Part shown: piece by piece, positions 28,301-36,323 of the stretch
Layout: each line of letters starts with the position of its first letter
Numbering within the stretch: the stretch's first letter is position 1
Source of the DNA: Thalassoroseus pseudoceratinae
GTDB taxonomy: Bacteria > Planctomycetota > Planctomycetia > Planctomycetales > Planctomycetaceae
Assembly: GCF_011634775.1 (NCBI RefSeq)
Contig: NZ_JAALXT010000003.1
Coordinates: 682,001-746,000 of the forward strand
Reading direction: 5' to 3'
DNA length: 64,000 nt
The notes under the pieces: model-generated
What the model was told of the DNA's origin: nothing
The model's database searches: none
The model's input: only the letters and a program-made list of their open reading frames with translations
Translations under genes and position numbers: made by a program

Positions 28301-29510
28301 ACTCTGATTGAGTGGAATCTCCACGCAGCTGCGTGAATGTCGAGTCACGACTTGCGGAGTCGATTTGAATGCCGACTACATTGGCGATGGTTTGGACGGC
28401 AGGACGTTCGCTCGGTTGCCGTTCAAGCAAGGCGTCTGTGAGTCGGCAAACCTTCTGGGGAAGATCGGATCGTTCGCTAAGCTGCGGGGCCGTGCCATGT
28501 TGTTTCTTCATCATGACTTCGACAGCCGAACCGTTGAACGGTGCTTGGCCAGTGAGTGCCTCGTAGATCATGACACCCAGCGCATACCAATCGGATTCTT
28601 CAGACCACTCGCCGTGGGCCTGTTCGGGAGCGGCGTAGCGTGGTGTACCGGCAAAACTTTGGGAGCGAAGGGATGCCGTCTCGTCAGCTTTCTGCAATTT
28701 GGCGACCAACCCGAAATCCAGGATCACGACATGGCCGTCGTTTTCGACCATTACGTTGCTTGGTTTGAGGTCTCGGTGGACAATTCGCTTGGCGTGAAGA
28801 GCCGAGAGGCCTACCACAAGCTGGCGAAGTGTAGCCTGTAAGCGATCTTCGTCGAGTTTACTATGGGGCCGAACATAGCTGAGGAAATCGATTCCCTCGA
28901 TCAGGTCCATCGTCAAGAACCATTGCTGACCCTCCACCTCCAGAGTCTGCATGCCAATCAGATTCGGGTGATTGACGTCGGCCAGCGAACGAAATTCTTG
29001 ACGAAACTTATGTAAACGGTCGGCTTCGGTTGCGTGGTGGGATTGCTCAGAGAAATCAGTCGGCAGAGTTTTCAGAGCGACCAATTGATTTCGTCCGAGG
29101 TGCCGGGCTTTGTAGACGACTCCAAAGCCACCACGGCCCAACTCTTCAAGAAGTTCATACTCGCCCAACTTCCGAGCGGCGGGCATTCCGACGATCACCG
29201 TATTCTCGTCGGCTGGTGTGTCCCGCAGATGTTGGGACATCATCGTCGACTCAAAGAATGCCTGCCGAATCAGTTGAGCGAATTGCGGAAAGCGTTGAAT
29301 GTAGTCGTCAGAGCCGGGATTCTCCCCTTGTCGACGCCGAAATTCTAAATCGATATGCAACAAGTTCTGAAAAAGTATTGGCTTCGAAGAACCGGAAGCC
29401 ATTGAAAGGTATTCCTCGATACCGCGGTTCTCACCGCGTTTGAGTTGCCGACGGAATTCCTGACAAAGCGATTGGATTTTATCGAAGATATTAACGCTGA
29501 TGTTGTTCAT
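25380..29510 (-). CDS. Ser/Thr kinase-ATPase-TPR protein, copy 2
   Basis: 1376 residues, a full-length paralogue of the protein at 21150-25277 with the same domain order. The N-terminal helical segment starts MNNISVNIFDKIQSLC. The kinase has LGRGGFG, VALK, HRDLKPSN, DFG and APE. The ATPase has LLVGRDSQL, P-loop GRSGEGKTS and LLFIDDLQWGDADSAA. A TPR-like region forms the C-terminus. The stops of the two genes are 102 bp apart, tail to tail, with no obvious hairpin between. The copies differ throughout, most of all in the TPR part, so they are old duplicates that may sense different signals. An ATG three codons upstream (29519) is an alternative start. Confidence 0.88.
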   Translation of the reverse strand: MNNISVNIFDKIQSLCQEFRRQLKRGENRGIEEYLSMASGSSKPILFQNLLHIDLEFRRRQGENPGSDDYIQRFPQFAQLIRQAFFESTMMSQHLRDTPADENTVIVGMPAARKLGEYELLEELGRGGFGVVYKARHLGRNQLVALKTLPTDFSEQSHHATEADRLHKFRQEFRSLADVNHPNLIGMQTLEVEGQQWFLTMDLIEGIDFLSYVRPHSKLDEDRLQATLRQLVVGLSALHAKRIVHRDLKPSNVMVENDGHVVILDFGLVAKLQKADETASLRSQSFAGTPRYAAPEQAHGEWSEESDWYALGVMIYEALTGQAPFNGSAVEVMMKKQHGTAPQLSERSDLPQKVCRLTDALLERQPSERPAVQTIANVVGIQIDSASRDSTFTQLRGDSTQSEWLLVGRDSQLAELEAARRELTATKLPKVVWVRGRSGEGKTSLVEKFIAPLRRSRELLVLSGRCYDRESVPFKAIDSLIDSLVSSLRSRTPDDILPDDIPMLAHLFPVLKRVEAIADRATISLTGIDSRQIRYRAFAALRELLTTIGRSTPVLLFIDDLQWGDADSAAALHELLLPPDAPAVMLLGSYRSDEAEESPFLREWRERNPEADPKLDEKVIEVSPLTAEQCLSMFAARVGCHIEALQEQMKDVFHGTQGNPYFLEQLIEGFDAESGQFEAVPLQEIIARKLQRLPLAAGPLLETIAVAGQSVRIDEVTHVSDQASNAYSAITHMRSERLVRLIGSSDHQLVDTYHDKIRETVLDGLAESEKQKLHIQFGEYIESAEAVTAEDMLKQLTRDVTLEAIEIPSSNRIFDLAYHFHAADDPRGFAYQMAAGELSFEAYASEDAFEYLNRAAAHCPSDIAQRIRFRLQYRLGKTLTRLREFDLALTHFKHATKEANTPLQHAVVFAGIAATYQVRSNYQSALDFYDKALTQLNMPRPKGLAAILKCVSQALRLATRPPKWRADSNCETAEIARHSLVQEIYIDLVAMIWELADGVISYPFIMLQMQNISRYVQNPGVWCVGVATSAASFAINGFPWLGKWLLKKAEPVEQQINDKESKGTFLMGSAVTNHYASKPSLADEQYSLAFEHLTQAGFHTYSCLAAHMHRHLHAVIASSSVELESARRTLQTAQAVDDQRTQCWGHYDIANALARLGDVTAALEHIEAARGFLQTGERYLTDAIFLCTEGYVRIQASAYEAARFSLEAGWYLVKSRKLLMNVSVRALPYLIESLVGPNWTQPIDPVVRKRLKRLCRVAIGMDWLYPDIASPAQRSRGRAYAAKGNTRKAVRCFAKAIRRADEFGAEYDRAKSLLDLAAVQTNGQDKLRQEAIKVLKKMESVIPRAESWLLGDQYDEQVVAPERFDVAPDHSIIASS

Positions 29511-29587
29511 CCGACACAACCCGATGGAGAAATGGCCGCACTGAGTGCGGCAGCAACATGCCCAACTCGAATTGATAGCCGAAATAG

Positions 29588-30616
29588 TCAGTATTCGCCG
29601 ATGACTTCACCACCTTGGATCGTCGACAGAGCACGATACGTTGCGAGTTCGATGTTCTCGTTCACAAATCGAACTGACCCGTCGCAAAGGAGGAAGTGGC
29701 ATCCGCCTGGATGGAAACTGCGAAAATTGGTCCCCCAGTGTGGTCCACCATCCCAGCTGGGTTCCTTGTTTGTGGGAGCACCAATTGAGTGGAAGTAAGC
29801 ATCTGTCGCCACCTCTTTATTGATTTTCTCGACAGTGCTTGCCAAACCTCCGGCATATTGTAATCCGAGTGACACGAGGTGCTCTTTGTTTGTCCCGTCA
29901 ATTAGCCACGCATGTCCAGCAGTCCAACCACTAAGTGGCGTGGTACAACCAACACCATGGCACAAATCATAGCCAGATGCCGCTTCACCGACGGCAAATG
30001 TGTTGGTCGTTCCATCGGTGATACCAGCAATACGGGTCTTCGAATGCACGTAGAAGACGCCAACACTCTCGTTCGCAGGTTTCGGACCGTATCCGGAGCC
30101 AAAACAGACGGCGTCATCAAATCCCATTGAATACGCGTATGACGAGATGGCAAACGTATCACCAACTGGTAGTCCCAAGGCTGCCAACTCGGGCCTCGTA
30201 ATCTTCGGGCTACTGGTATCGCTCGGACAGACGAACCCTGGAAGTGTGGTTTGCGCAATAACGCTCGACTGAAGGTACCACGGAGTTGTCGGATCGAGTT
30301 GAGAGTCAATTTTACCCTGATCGAGGTAGGCCAAGAGCGACACTGTCGGCCCACCGATTGTGTCGGTCGTTGAGTTGGCAATGAAGCGATATCCAGGTGG
30401 AAACTGCCGGTGCACATCGTGGTAATTGTGAAGAGCAATTCCGATTTGCTTGAGATTGTTTTTACATTGGGTCCTTCGGGCCGCTTCGCGGGCGTTTTGA
30501 ACGGCTGGCAATAACAAAGCGATTAAAATGGCAATGATCGCGATCACGACAAGCAATTCAATCAGTGTGAACCCCAAGCTTTTTCGACCTGCCCTCTCAC
30601 AAGTGACACTGCGCAC
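29588..30616 (-). CDS. DUF1559 prepilin-like protein (element-borne)
   Basis: 342 residues. [20 protein letters not shown] is a type II/IV prepilin methylation helix, followed by the family motif [25 protein letters not shown]. The C-terminus ends GGEVIGEY, and HPGGCHFLLCDGSVRFV is the usual H-x-G-G DUF1559 C-terminal box. The GTG at 30616 has AAGGAG seven bases upstream and is preferred to the ATG at 30649, which has none. It lies inside the element, next to kinase copy 2 on the same strand (77 bp). Confidence 0.92.
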   Translation of the reverse strand: MRSVTCERAGRKSLGFTLIELLVVIAIIAILIALLLPAVQNAREAARRTQCKNNLKQIGIALHNYHDVHRQFPPGYRFIANSTTDTIGGPTVSLLAYLDQGKIDSQLDPTTPWYLQSSVIAQTTLPGFVCPSDTSSPKITRPELAALGLPVGDTFAISSYAYSMGFDDAVCFGSGYGPKPANESVGVFYVHSKTRIAGITDGTTNTFAVGEAASGYDLCHGVGCTTPLSGWTAGHAWLIDGTNKEHLVSLGLQYAGGLASTVEKINKEVATDAYFHSIGAPTNKEPSWDGGPHWGTNFRSFHPGGCHFLLCDGSVRFVNENIELATYRALSTIQGGEVIGEY

Positions 30617-31214
30617 GCCGATTCTCCTTGTGTTGGTTGTCCTCAACATGTTTTGAGCGGTTAGCGAGCGATCACTGTATATGGCCAGCTATACATGATC
30701 AACATCTGATCCTATATTGTTTAGCGGCTTTTCCGGAATGTATCGACAGCTTGTGTCGTGGTTGCAAGTACAACTACCCATTGAGATTAGGGATTACTTG
30801 CAATCTCCTTTAGAGATACTCGCCAGACTCGGGATACATACGGTTTGTTTGAACACAAAGGTTGCCTGAGAAGCCAGCGGCCTATTTTTCAATCCTGTCA
30901 TCACTCAACGAAGAAACTACTTGTTAAAGAGCAGCCGATTCCTGATATCAGTCCAGTCATAGTTGGAGATCGTGCCGTACACGATGTTTGACCGTCTCGT
31001 CGGTAGCCCATCGATCGATTAACAAGTTCAGAGCTACCCGGCCGAGCGTATCTCAAGCAAAATGAGTGCTTCAAAACGACCAAGCCAGGAATTATCTGAG
31101 AGCGTCAACTTGAAGCGGTGTTTCGACTGTAAGACTAATTGACCTGACCTCACCGTTGAATTGCGGTCGCCACACTAGACCCGCACGTAAAACCGATGGG
31201 TAAATGTCCACTTG
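30617..31214. other. intergenic within the element
   Basis: About 600 bp with no gene that can be supported. A 60-codon minus frame at 30901-31083 has no ribosome site and may be a decayed remnant. No clear hairpin seen. Confidence 0.4.
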
Positions 31215-32477
31215 TTAGGCAAATAACCGATCCATCAGCTGACGCTCGTCGCCAGGAAATAAGTGCCGATATCGTTTCTTGATGGCTTCGTCACCGTTGT
31301 GCCCCATCCATTTGTCAATTGTCAGATCAGGAACATTTCGCCGGGCACAATTGGAACAGAAGGAATGCCTGAGAACGTGCCACCCCTTGACGACTCGCCA
31401 TTTCGTGTCCTTGAGCGTGGTCTTGAAGTGATGGGTCGCTTGGTCCTTGGTCATCTGTGCGGCCCTGTCCTGGCGTGCCCCACTTCTCGTGATGTCCGCA
31501 GGCACCATGAAAGTGAAGACGCCTCCCGGATGACGCTCCAGCCATTCGCGAATGATCCGTTCCAGCCGTTTGTTCAACGGAACCTTGCGGATCGTGGTTC
31601 GGTGTTTGCGGCTCCCTTTTCGACTTCGTATTGCGACCGTCCGGTCGTTAAAATCCCAGTCCTCGATTTTGCTTTCGAGAATTTCCGACCGACGCGCGCC
31701 AGTGTAAGCGGCCATTGCGATTGCGGGACCGATGAATATGTGTCGGGCCGCAACAAAGGCATCCGCTACGAGTTCGTTGACCTGGGCTTCATCGAGAAAC
31801 AGCCGGTCCCAGTACGCCGCTTGTTCTGCGTTGTTCGAGCTGCCACGTTCGATAATGTTCTCAATCTCTCCCCAGGTCATAAATGGCAAAGGCTCGTCAG
31901 AGAGCGAGAGCTTTGTCGACTTCGCCGGGCTGTCGACTGTGACATACCCCTTTTCAACTGCGATTTTCCAAATCTGATTGAACGTCACCAGTTCCTTTTC
32001 GATCGTTCGAGACGAAACGGTCTTGCCTTTCCGTCCCTGCTCTTTCGATCGCTTGTTCGCGTACCGCTGGAGCGTTTCGGTCGTAATTTCATTGATCGGG
32101 GTTTCACCACCGATTAACCGCAGGAAATGCTTGGAATGTGTCCGTTCGGTCGACACGCTATTGGCTTCCTTTCCGACGGCGTAGTTTTCGAAGTACTCCT
32201 CACAAAGCTCACTGAGAGTTGGAAGGGTATGAAATTCCGGCTTCTGGGTCACTTTGCCGCCGGAAAGAATAAATCGCCGGATTTCGCTCTGACTGGAATG
32301 CGGCGGCAGCGTGAGGACCCCTTCTTCCAAGAGCTGAATTGTTCGTTCGATCTCGCCTCTGCGGTTCTCGGCCTCCCGCTTCGATTTCGTTTTCAATGAA
32401 GGCTTGAATTGTTTTCCGGCGAAACGAAAGTAGATTTGCCAACTCGCCCCTGGTCCTGATTGATGAATGCTTGCCAA
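31215..32477 (-). CDS. int: tyrosine recombinase (integrase)
   Basis: 420 residues. An N-terminal arm-binding part (1-80) is followed by a SAM-like core-binding domain (about 85-185) and a catalytic domain. Catalytic residues visible: Arg262 in AAYTGARRSE, His367 and Arg370 in HVLRHSF, His393 in WMGH, Tyr403 in KKRYRHL. It recombines the element with the tRNA-Leu site. It sits 205 bp from the right attachment core and is transcribed inward, and the right arm-type repeats lie just upstream of its start, so integrase binding could also affect its own expression. Confidence 0.95.
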   Translation of the reverse strand: MASIHQSGPGASWQIYFRFAGKQFKPSLKTKSKREAENRRGEIERTIQLLEEGVLTLPPHSSQSEIRRFILSGGKVTQKPEFHTLPTLSELCEEYFENYAVGKEANSVSTERTHSKHFLRLIGGETPINEITTETLQRYANKRSKEQGRKGKTVSSRTIEKELVTFNQIWKIAVEKGYVTVDSPAKSTKLSLSDEPLPFMTWGEIENIIERGSSNNAEQAAYWDRLFLDEAQVNELVADAFVAARHIFIGPAIAMAAYTGARRSEILESKIEDWDFNDRTVAIRSRKGSRKHRTTIRKVPLNKRLERIIREWLERHPGGVFTFMVPADITRSGARQDRAAQMTKDQATHHFKTTLKDTKWRVVKGWHVLRHSFCSNCARRNVPDLTIDKWMGHNGDEAIKKRYRHLFPGDERQLMDRLFA

Positions 32478-32526
32478 CGGTATTTCCCCGACCTGTGTTG
32501 CTACGATGTCCTCAAAGCCCTCCTGT

Positions 32527-32547
32527 TTAGTAGCAAATTAGTAGCAC
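32527..32547 (+). repeat. right arm-type repeat pair (integrase site)
   Basis: TTAGTAGCAA and TTAGTAGCA with a one-base gap, in the same orientation and spacing as the pair at 16374-16394. It lies 50 bp upstream of the integrase start. Confidence 0.6.
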
Positions 32548-32681
32548 AATTGGCAACACCAGAGCAATATCCGTTCAACATGCGACTGAGGGTCACTCGA
32601 CCTAAACCACTCAATTGAATATGCTTACATCTAAAGACAACATGCGGGCAATATCGCGCCAACGTGTGGCACTTTAGGTAA

Positions 32682-32733
32682 AGGACCTAGTGGGCCTAAC
32701 GCCCGTGGAGGTTCGAGTCCTCTCTTGGGCACT
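32682..32733 (+). repeat. attR core (displaced 3' part of tRNA-Leu)
   Basis: Copy of 16263-16314 with one mismatch (C at 32696). The 5' half of a tRNA is absent upstream, so this is not a second tRNA gene. The preceding TTAGGTAA partly mimics the anticodon stem and gives TAGGT...ACCTA inverted core sites. Confidence 0.9.
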
Positions 32734-32736
32734 CAT

Positions 32737-32772
32737 AACCCCTTGTCGCAATAACAATTGTGACAAGGGGTT
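32737..32772 (+). terminator. former host terminator of tRNA-Leu
   Basis: AACCCCTTGTC and GACAAGGGGTT pair around a 14-base loop, three bases after the attR core. It would have ended the tRNA-Leu transcript before insertion. Confidence 0.7.
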
Positions 32773-32851
32773 TCGTTATGCGCTGTGGCGACGATCACAG
32801 TGTCGGCGAGTATTTGAGCGGTACTCGGGCCTGTCATATGATGGAAATTGT

Positions 32852-32889
32852 AAGAAGCCGTCTGCTTGGGGAAGCAGGCGGCTTCTTTT
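32852..32889. terminator. bidirectional hairpin terminator
   Basis: GAAGCCGTCTGCTT and AAGCAGGCGGCTTC form a 14-bp stem with a GGGG loop and one G-T pair; TTTT follows on the plus strand. It lies 30 bp past the porin stop on the minus strand. Confidence 0.75.
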
Positions 32890-32918
32890 GAGTTTTGAAA
32901 CTGGCTGTTCAAGAGTGA

Positions 32919-34538
32919 CTAATATCGTAACGTCGTTTGCACGAAGAACTGTCTTGCGTCATCGCGTGGAAGGGTCAGGTCGACGTAGTCACCATAGAAG
33001 AACTCTGCGTATTGGAGTTGGATCGCAAAATTCGGGTTGTAGACATAGTTCACCAGGATGTCGAACTCCTGCCCGATATCCGCCTCGCCGACGGGGCGAC
33101 CGAGTGGTGCTTGAGCGACGTTGTAGAGGACATCGTTGTCACTGGCGAGGTCGAACCAATGGTACGCGAAGAGGACATTGATCTTCTTATGAGGCTGAAC
33201 CGAAGCTTGCAGACTATAGTTTAATAAGTTGGGGCCACCGAGGTTGTCGATCAATCCCCAATAGGCGTGGCCGAGCGGGAAATAGGGGACGAACGTGTTG
33301 TTGTAGTCATCATTGGGATCTTCATCACCGGAGCCCCACCAAACCAGCCCGGTGAACTTCGGTTTCCAGGGCATGTCGCTGAAGGTGTAGTTCAAGATCC
33401 CGGTGGCGAAACCTGCTTGAACCGTTTCGTCGAACTCATCATGACCGAATTGATAGCCACCTTCATTGTCCCAAGACCACGTTCCTGGTCCCATTGCACG
33501 TTTGCCAGCCCAACGCATCCCGACCAATTGTCGACTCCCGTCTGGGAATCGCGGCGGACGGGCTCGTTCGTCTTGTTCACGGAGCCACATCCAGTAGAAA
33601 TCAAACGTGTTGTTGTCCACACCCGAGTACGTCGCATAGACAGATTGGAAGGTTCGGCTTTGGTCTGGTGAGTCACTGGCGTTGTCAAATTGTGGCACGC
33701 CTGCATTGCCGGTTGCGGAGTTCACGGGGCGAACTGTGAACGCATCGATCTTCCAGTCCCCGAGTTTCGTGAAGGCTTTGAAGCCCTCGAAATTTCGACG
33801 CGTATTGGAGTAGTCCAACGGTGAGATCAACCGCTGAGCACCGTACAGCAGTTCCTGGCGTCCATAGCGGAACCAAATGGGTTGGTCGTCGTAGGAACCG
33901 ATCTTGAGGTCGGCGAACGCATTTTGGACATCCCAGCGGTTCACGTCGATTGGTGTGGCGGGTAGCTCTTCGCCGAACTGCGACGCATCAATCCCCTCGA
34001 AATAGAGCCGGAAATGATCGCCTGCCTTGGCATCGAAGTATTGACGCCAACGGAATAGGTTGTATGAACTCAGACCGGGACCGCCTGGCACCAGCCGATT
34101 CCGTTCGTCGTGATAACGGTTGCGGAGTTCGCCCCCGATCGAGAGTGTCCAATCGTCATCGAACAAAGTGAAGAGCGGCATGTCCTTCAAATTTTCGCCC
34201 AGGAAATACGGAGCCCCTGGTTTGTTCTTGTAGCTGAAGTCGTTGTCGAAGAAGTTGACTTTCCACGGTTGGACGGTCGGAGACGCAGGAGGCGTCGGTG
34301 TCGTTCGGGCACCATACGGGAATCTAGCCAACGCTGATGAGTCGACCGTTGATGTGGAAGCCACGTCGTCAGTGACCGCATCGATCTCTGCCGGAGCTTC
34401 GTCCGTGGCGAATTCGCCACTGTCATTAGGGGACTCTACAGAGTCCGTCGGGCCCGGTGCTGGCGGAACCTGGGCGTGGAGTGCAATTCCGCCACCGAGC
34501 GTCAACGCAACGCTCGTCAACCAATGTCGGAGAACCAT
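32919..34538 (-). CDS. AlgE-like outer-membrane porin
   Basis: 539 residues with a signal peptide ending at LHAQ, a Pro/Thr/Asp-rich linker (about 24-90), and a beta-barrel domain with alternating aromatic strands. SIGGELRNRYHDERN, RYGRQELLYGAQRLISPLDYSNTRRNFEG and the C-terminal TTLRY match the alginate-export (AlgE) porin family, common in planctomycetes as generic outer-membrane channels. A perfect AGGAGGT lies just before the ATG. It ends at a hairpin terminator (32852-32889). The transported substrate is unknown. Confidence 0.88.
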   Translation of the reverse strand: MVLRHWLTSVALTLGGGIALHAQVPPAPGPTDSVESPNDSGEFATDEAPAEIDAVTDDVASTSTVDSSALARFPYGARTTPTPPASPTVQPWKVNFFDNDFSYKNKPGAPYFLGENLKDMPLFTLFDDDWTLSIGGELRNRYHDERNRLVPGGPGLSSYNLFRWRQYFDAKAGDHFRLYFEGIDASQFGEELPATPIDVNRWDVQNAFADLKIGSYDDQPIWFRYGRQELLYGAQRLISPLDYSNTRRNFEGFKAFTKLGDWKIDAFTVRPVNSATGNAGVPQFDNASDSPDQSRTFQSVYATYSGVDNNTFDFYWMWLREQDERARPPRFPDGSRQLVGMRWAGKRAMGPGTWSWDNEGGYQFGHDEFDETVQAGFATGILNYTFSDMPWKPKFTGLVWWGSGDEDPNDDYNNTFVPYFPLGHAYWGLIDNLGGPNLLNYSLQASVQPHKKINVLFAYHWFDLASDNDVLYNVAQAPLGRPVGEADIGQEFDILVNYVYNPNFAIQLQYAEFFYGDYVDLTLPRDDARQFFVQTTLRY

Positions 34539-35287
34539 CTTGACCTCCTGTCAGGACCGACAACAACTTGCCCGCCACGTAAATTTGGGATCGAAAATCG
34601 GGGACGTAGACGGGGAGCGGCATCCCGCGACGTCGAAGACTCGATCGACCCATCGACTGCTTTTCACGTACAAAAATCGACAAGGTCGCCGGCGTTTTCT
34701 TAGGAGTATCGAACATAACGCTCACAACCGTTAAATCCCGTTCGATACGACCAGCAGGCTACTTCGGACGTGACGACTCTCGGGAATCATTCCCAAATAG
34801 GACGCAGGGTACTGAACACTTCGTAGATTCAGGGCAAATAGCGAAGACCAATCCGCGGCCACAGTCCCATCAGGGGAACGTCGGACAGCAGCAACCGTGG
34901 AGTCCCGGAGGCCTGTTGCTTGACGGTAATAACTGGCTACAGAGAGTTGAGAAGGAATCGCACTCCGCTGTGCTCCCATGGGCGTTTGCCGTCCAGGAAT
35001 CTCAGTGAAGCCTTGCGAAGTTCAGGGAACCATACGCCACACAACGCAAATTCTCGGCGTCGAATCTGAGCCAATGTGTCGGCAAGTGTTCAGTGGTAAT
35101 GTTGGGAAGCCGGGGGGGGAGCAGCAGGGCGGCGACTCGCGGTGTACTGAAAGGACTCGTTACACGTTGATTCAAGCGTCAGGCGAGGCATTCCCACCCC
35201 GAAGAACGGCACCTGCTGGAAGGAAACCGATGCGGTCCAATGATCCAAGATATTCGGGTACGAGCACAAGTTCCAGAAATGAGAAAA
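34539..35287. other. intergenic, no gene supported
   Basis: About 750 bp between the porin and tRNA-Met/Ile. Frames of 80-116 codons exist on both strands and overlap each other at 34978, but none has a ribosome site or a recognisable product. It holds the porin promoter. Confidence 0.4.
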
Positions 35288-35361
<74 letters not shown>

Positions 35362-35839
35362 ATGAGGGCTGGATAATTTGCGATTCCTTGTGTCGTTCTC
35401 CCCGCGTGCCCTGTTACGGACTCTTGCTTTGCATTTCCGATCGCTTGGCGGCCTTCCGACTTCGCTGCGAAATGGAACAGAAAATCCCAACGTCCCGTGC
35501 CGAGATGCTTTGGGATTCTAGCGAACCGTACTTTGGGAGGAAACCTGATCTGGAAAGTCGGTCTGAATGGCTGGTTTTTCTGTTCCTGGAATCCCTAGTG
35601 ATTGTGATGGAATGGTTGTAATTCGCGACCTATGGACCAGACAACTTTCGATCGGACCGTAACAATCAGCTTGATTACACCCCATTCGCTACGCACGAAA
35701 CGATGTAGACGTGTGCCTCGATTTGTCTTCGCGAACCACGTCAATTCGACACGAAGAGACAGGAAAATGTTTGGTGTCGAAAATGTTGCGGCTACCGAAA
35801 TCCAGGACCGTCCGACAAAGTTTGCTTGAAGTTGAGATG
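35362..35839. other. spacer between two tRNA genes
   Basis: 478 bp on which no gene, repeat or hairpin could be supported. Confidence 0.35.
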
Positions 35840-35913
35840 TACCCCGTGAGGGATTCGAACCCCCAACCTGCGGTGTAGAAAACCGCTGCACTATCCAATT
35901 GTGCTAACGGGGC
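35840..35913 (-). tRNA. tRNA-Arg (anticodon TCT)
   Basis: A 74-nt tRNA on the minus strand. The acceptor GCCCCGT pairs with ACGGGGT (one G-T pair); the anticodon stem GCGGT/ACCGC encloses loop TTTCTAC, giving TCT (reads AGA). The T-arm GGGGGTTCGAATCCC is intact. Confidence 0.93.
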
Positions 35914-36323
35914 AAAACTCTCATGTCTGAAGACGATAGCCTCACATATGAGGGTTCGTGGAAGGTCGCGTCCTGAGATTTCGACGGAAATCCAGACGGT
36001 TCTTCCACGGTCCGCTCAGGATACCGAATCCCGATTTTGGTTTCCAGGGCATGGATGGCTCAAAACCGCTTGATCGATGGTTGCTGCGAGCACCTGTGGC
36101 GGACACCACTGTCAACAAACGTTAACCTCGCTAACCGCGCGGAAAGGGAATCTCCGAATGCAGTCAATGCTCACGGGGGATCGAGCTTGTGATCCCGATC
36201 GTATCCCTCAAGTGCTTTTCAAACACATCCGGAAAATGGCCAAAATCATCCCGACGGTTGAATTCAAATCACATCGACAATGCCGATCGTGATGTGTGCT
36301 CTCCGCCGTTTTCGAGGGCGGAT
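35914..36323. other. intergenic, nothing recognised
   Basis: 410 bp between tRNA-Arg and the lipoprotein gene. It should contain the tRNA promoter and the end of the lipoprotein transcript; no clear hairpin was seen. Confidence 0.35.

Larger units (their letters stand above)
16263..32733. mobile_element. integrative element in tRNA-Leu (about 16.4 kb)
   Basis: Bounded by two direct copies of the tRNA-Leu 3' part (16263-16314 and 32682-32733). The intact tRNA is at the left, where the element supplied the 3' half; the displaced host copy is at the right, still followed by a hairpin terminator (32737-32772). Contents from left to right: terminator, arm-type repeats, CRISPR mini-array, operator-like dyads, primase-helicase, HTH protein, two convergent kinase-ATPase-TPR genes, a DUF1559 gene and a tyrosine integrase. 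No structural phage genes, conjugation genes or cas genes are seen. Confidence 0.88.

Noticed and set aside
30901-31083. A 60-codon minus frame in the element
   Set aside because: No ribosome site; composition not like a protein; at most a decayed remnant.
32671-32733. A second tRNA-Leu gene at the right end of the element
   Set aside because: Only the 3' part is present; acceptor 5' strand and D-arm are missing, so it is the displaced attachment copy.
16263-32733. A complete prophage
   Set aside because: No capsid, portal, tail, terminase or lysis genes could be seen; the 16.4 kb are filled by two kinases, a primase-helicase and few others.
34243-34734. A 163-codon plus frame over the porin start
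   Set aside because: It lies opposite the signal peptide and linker of the porin, whose perfect ribosome site and fold are convincing; the plus frame is a shadow.
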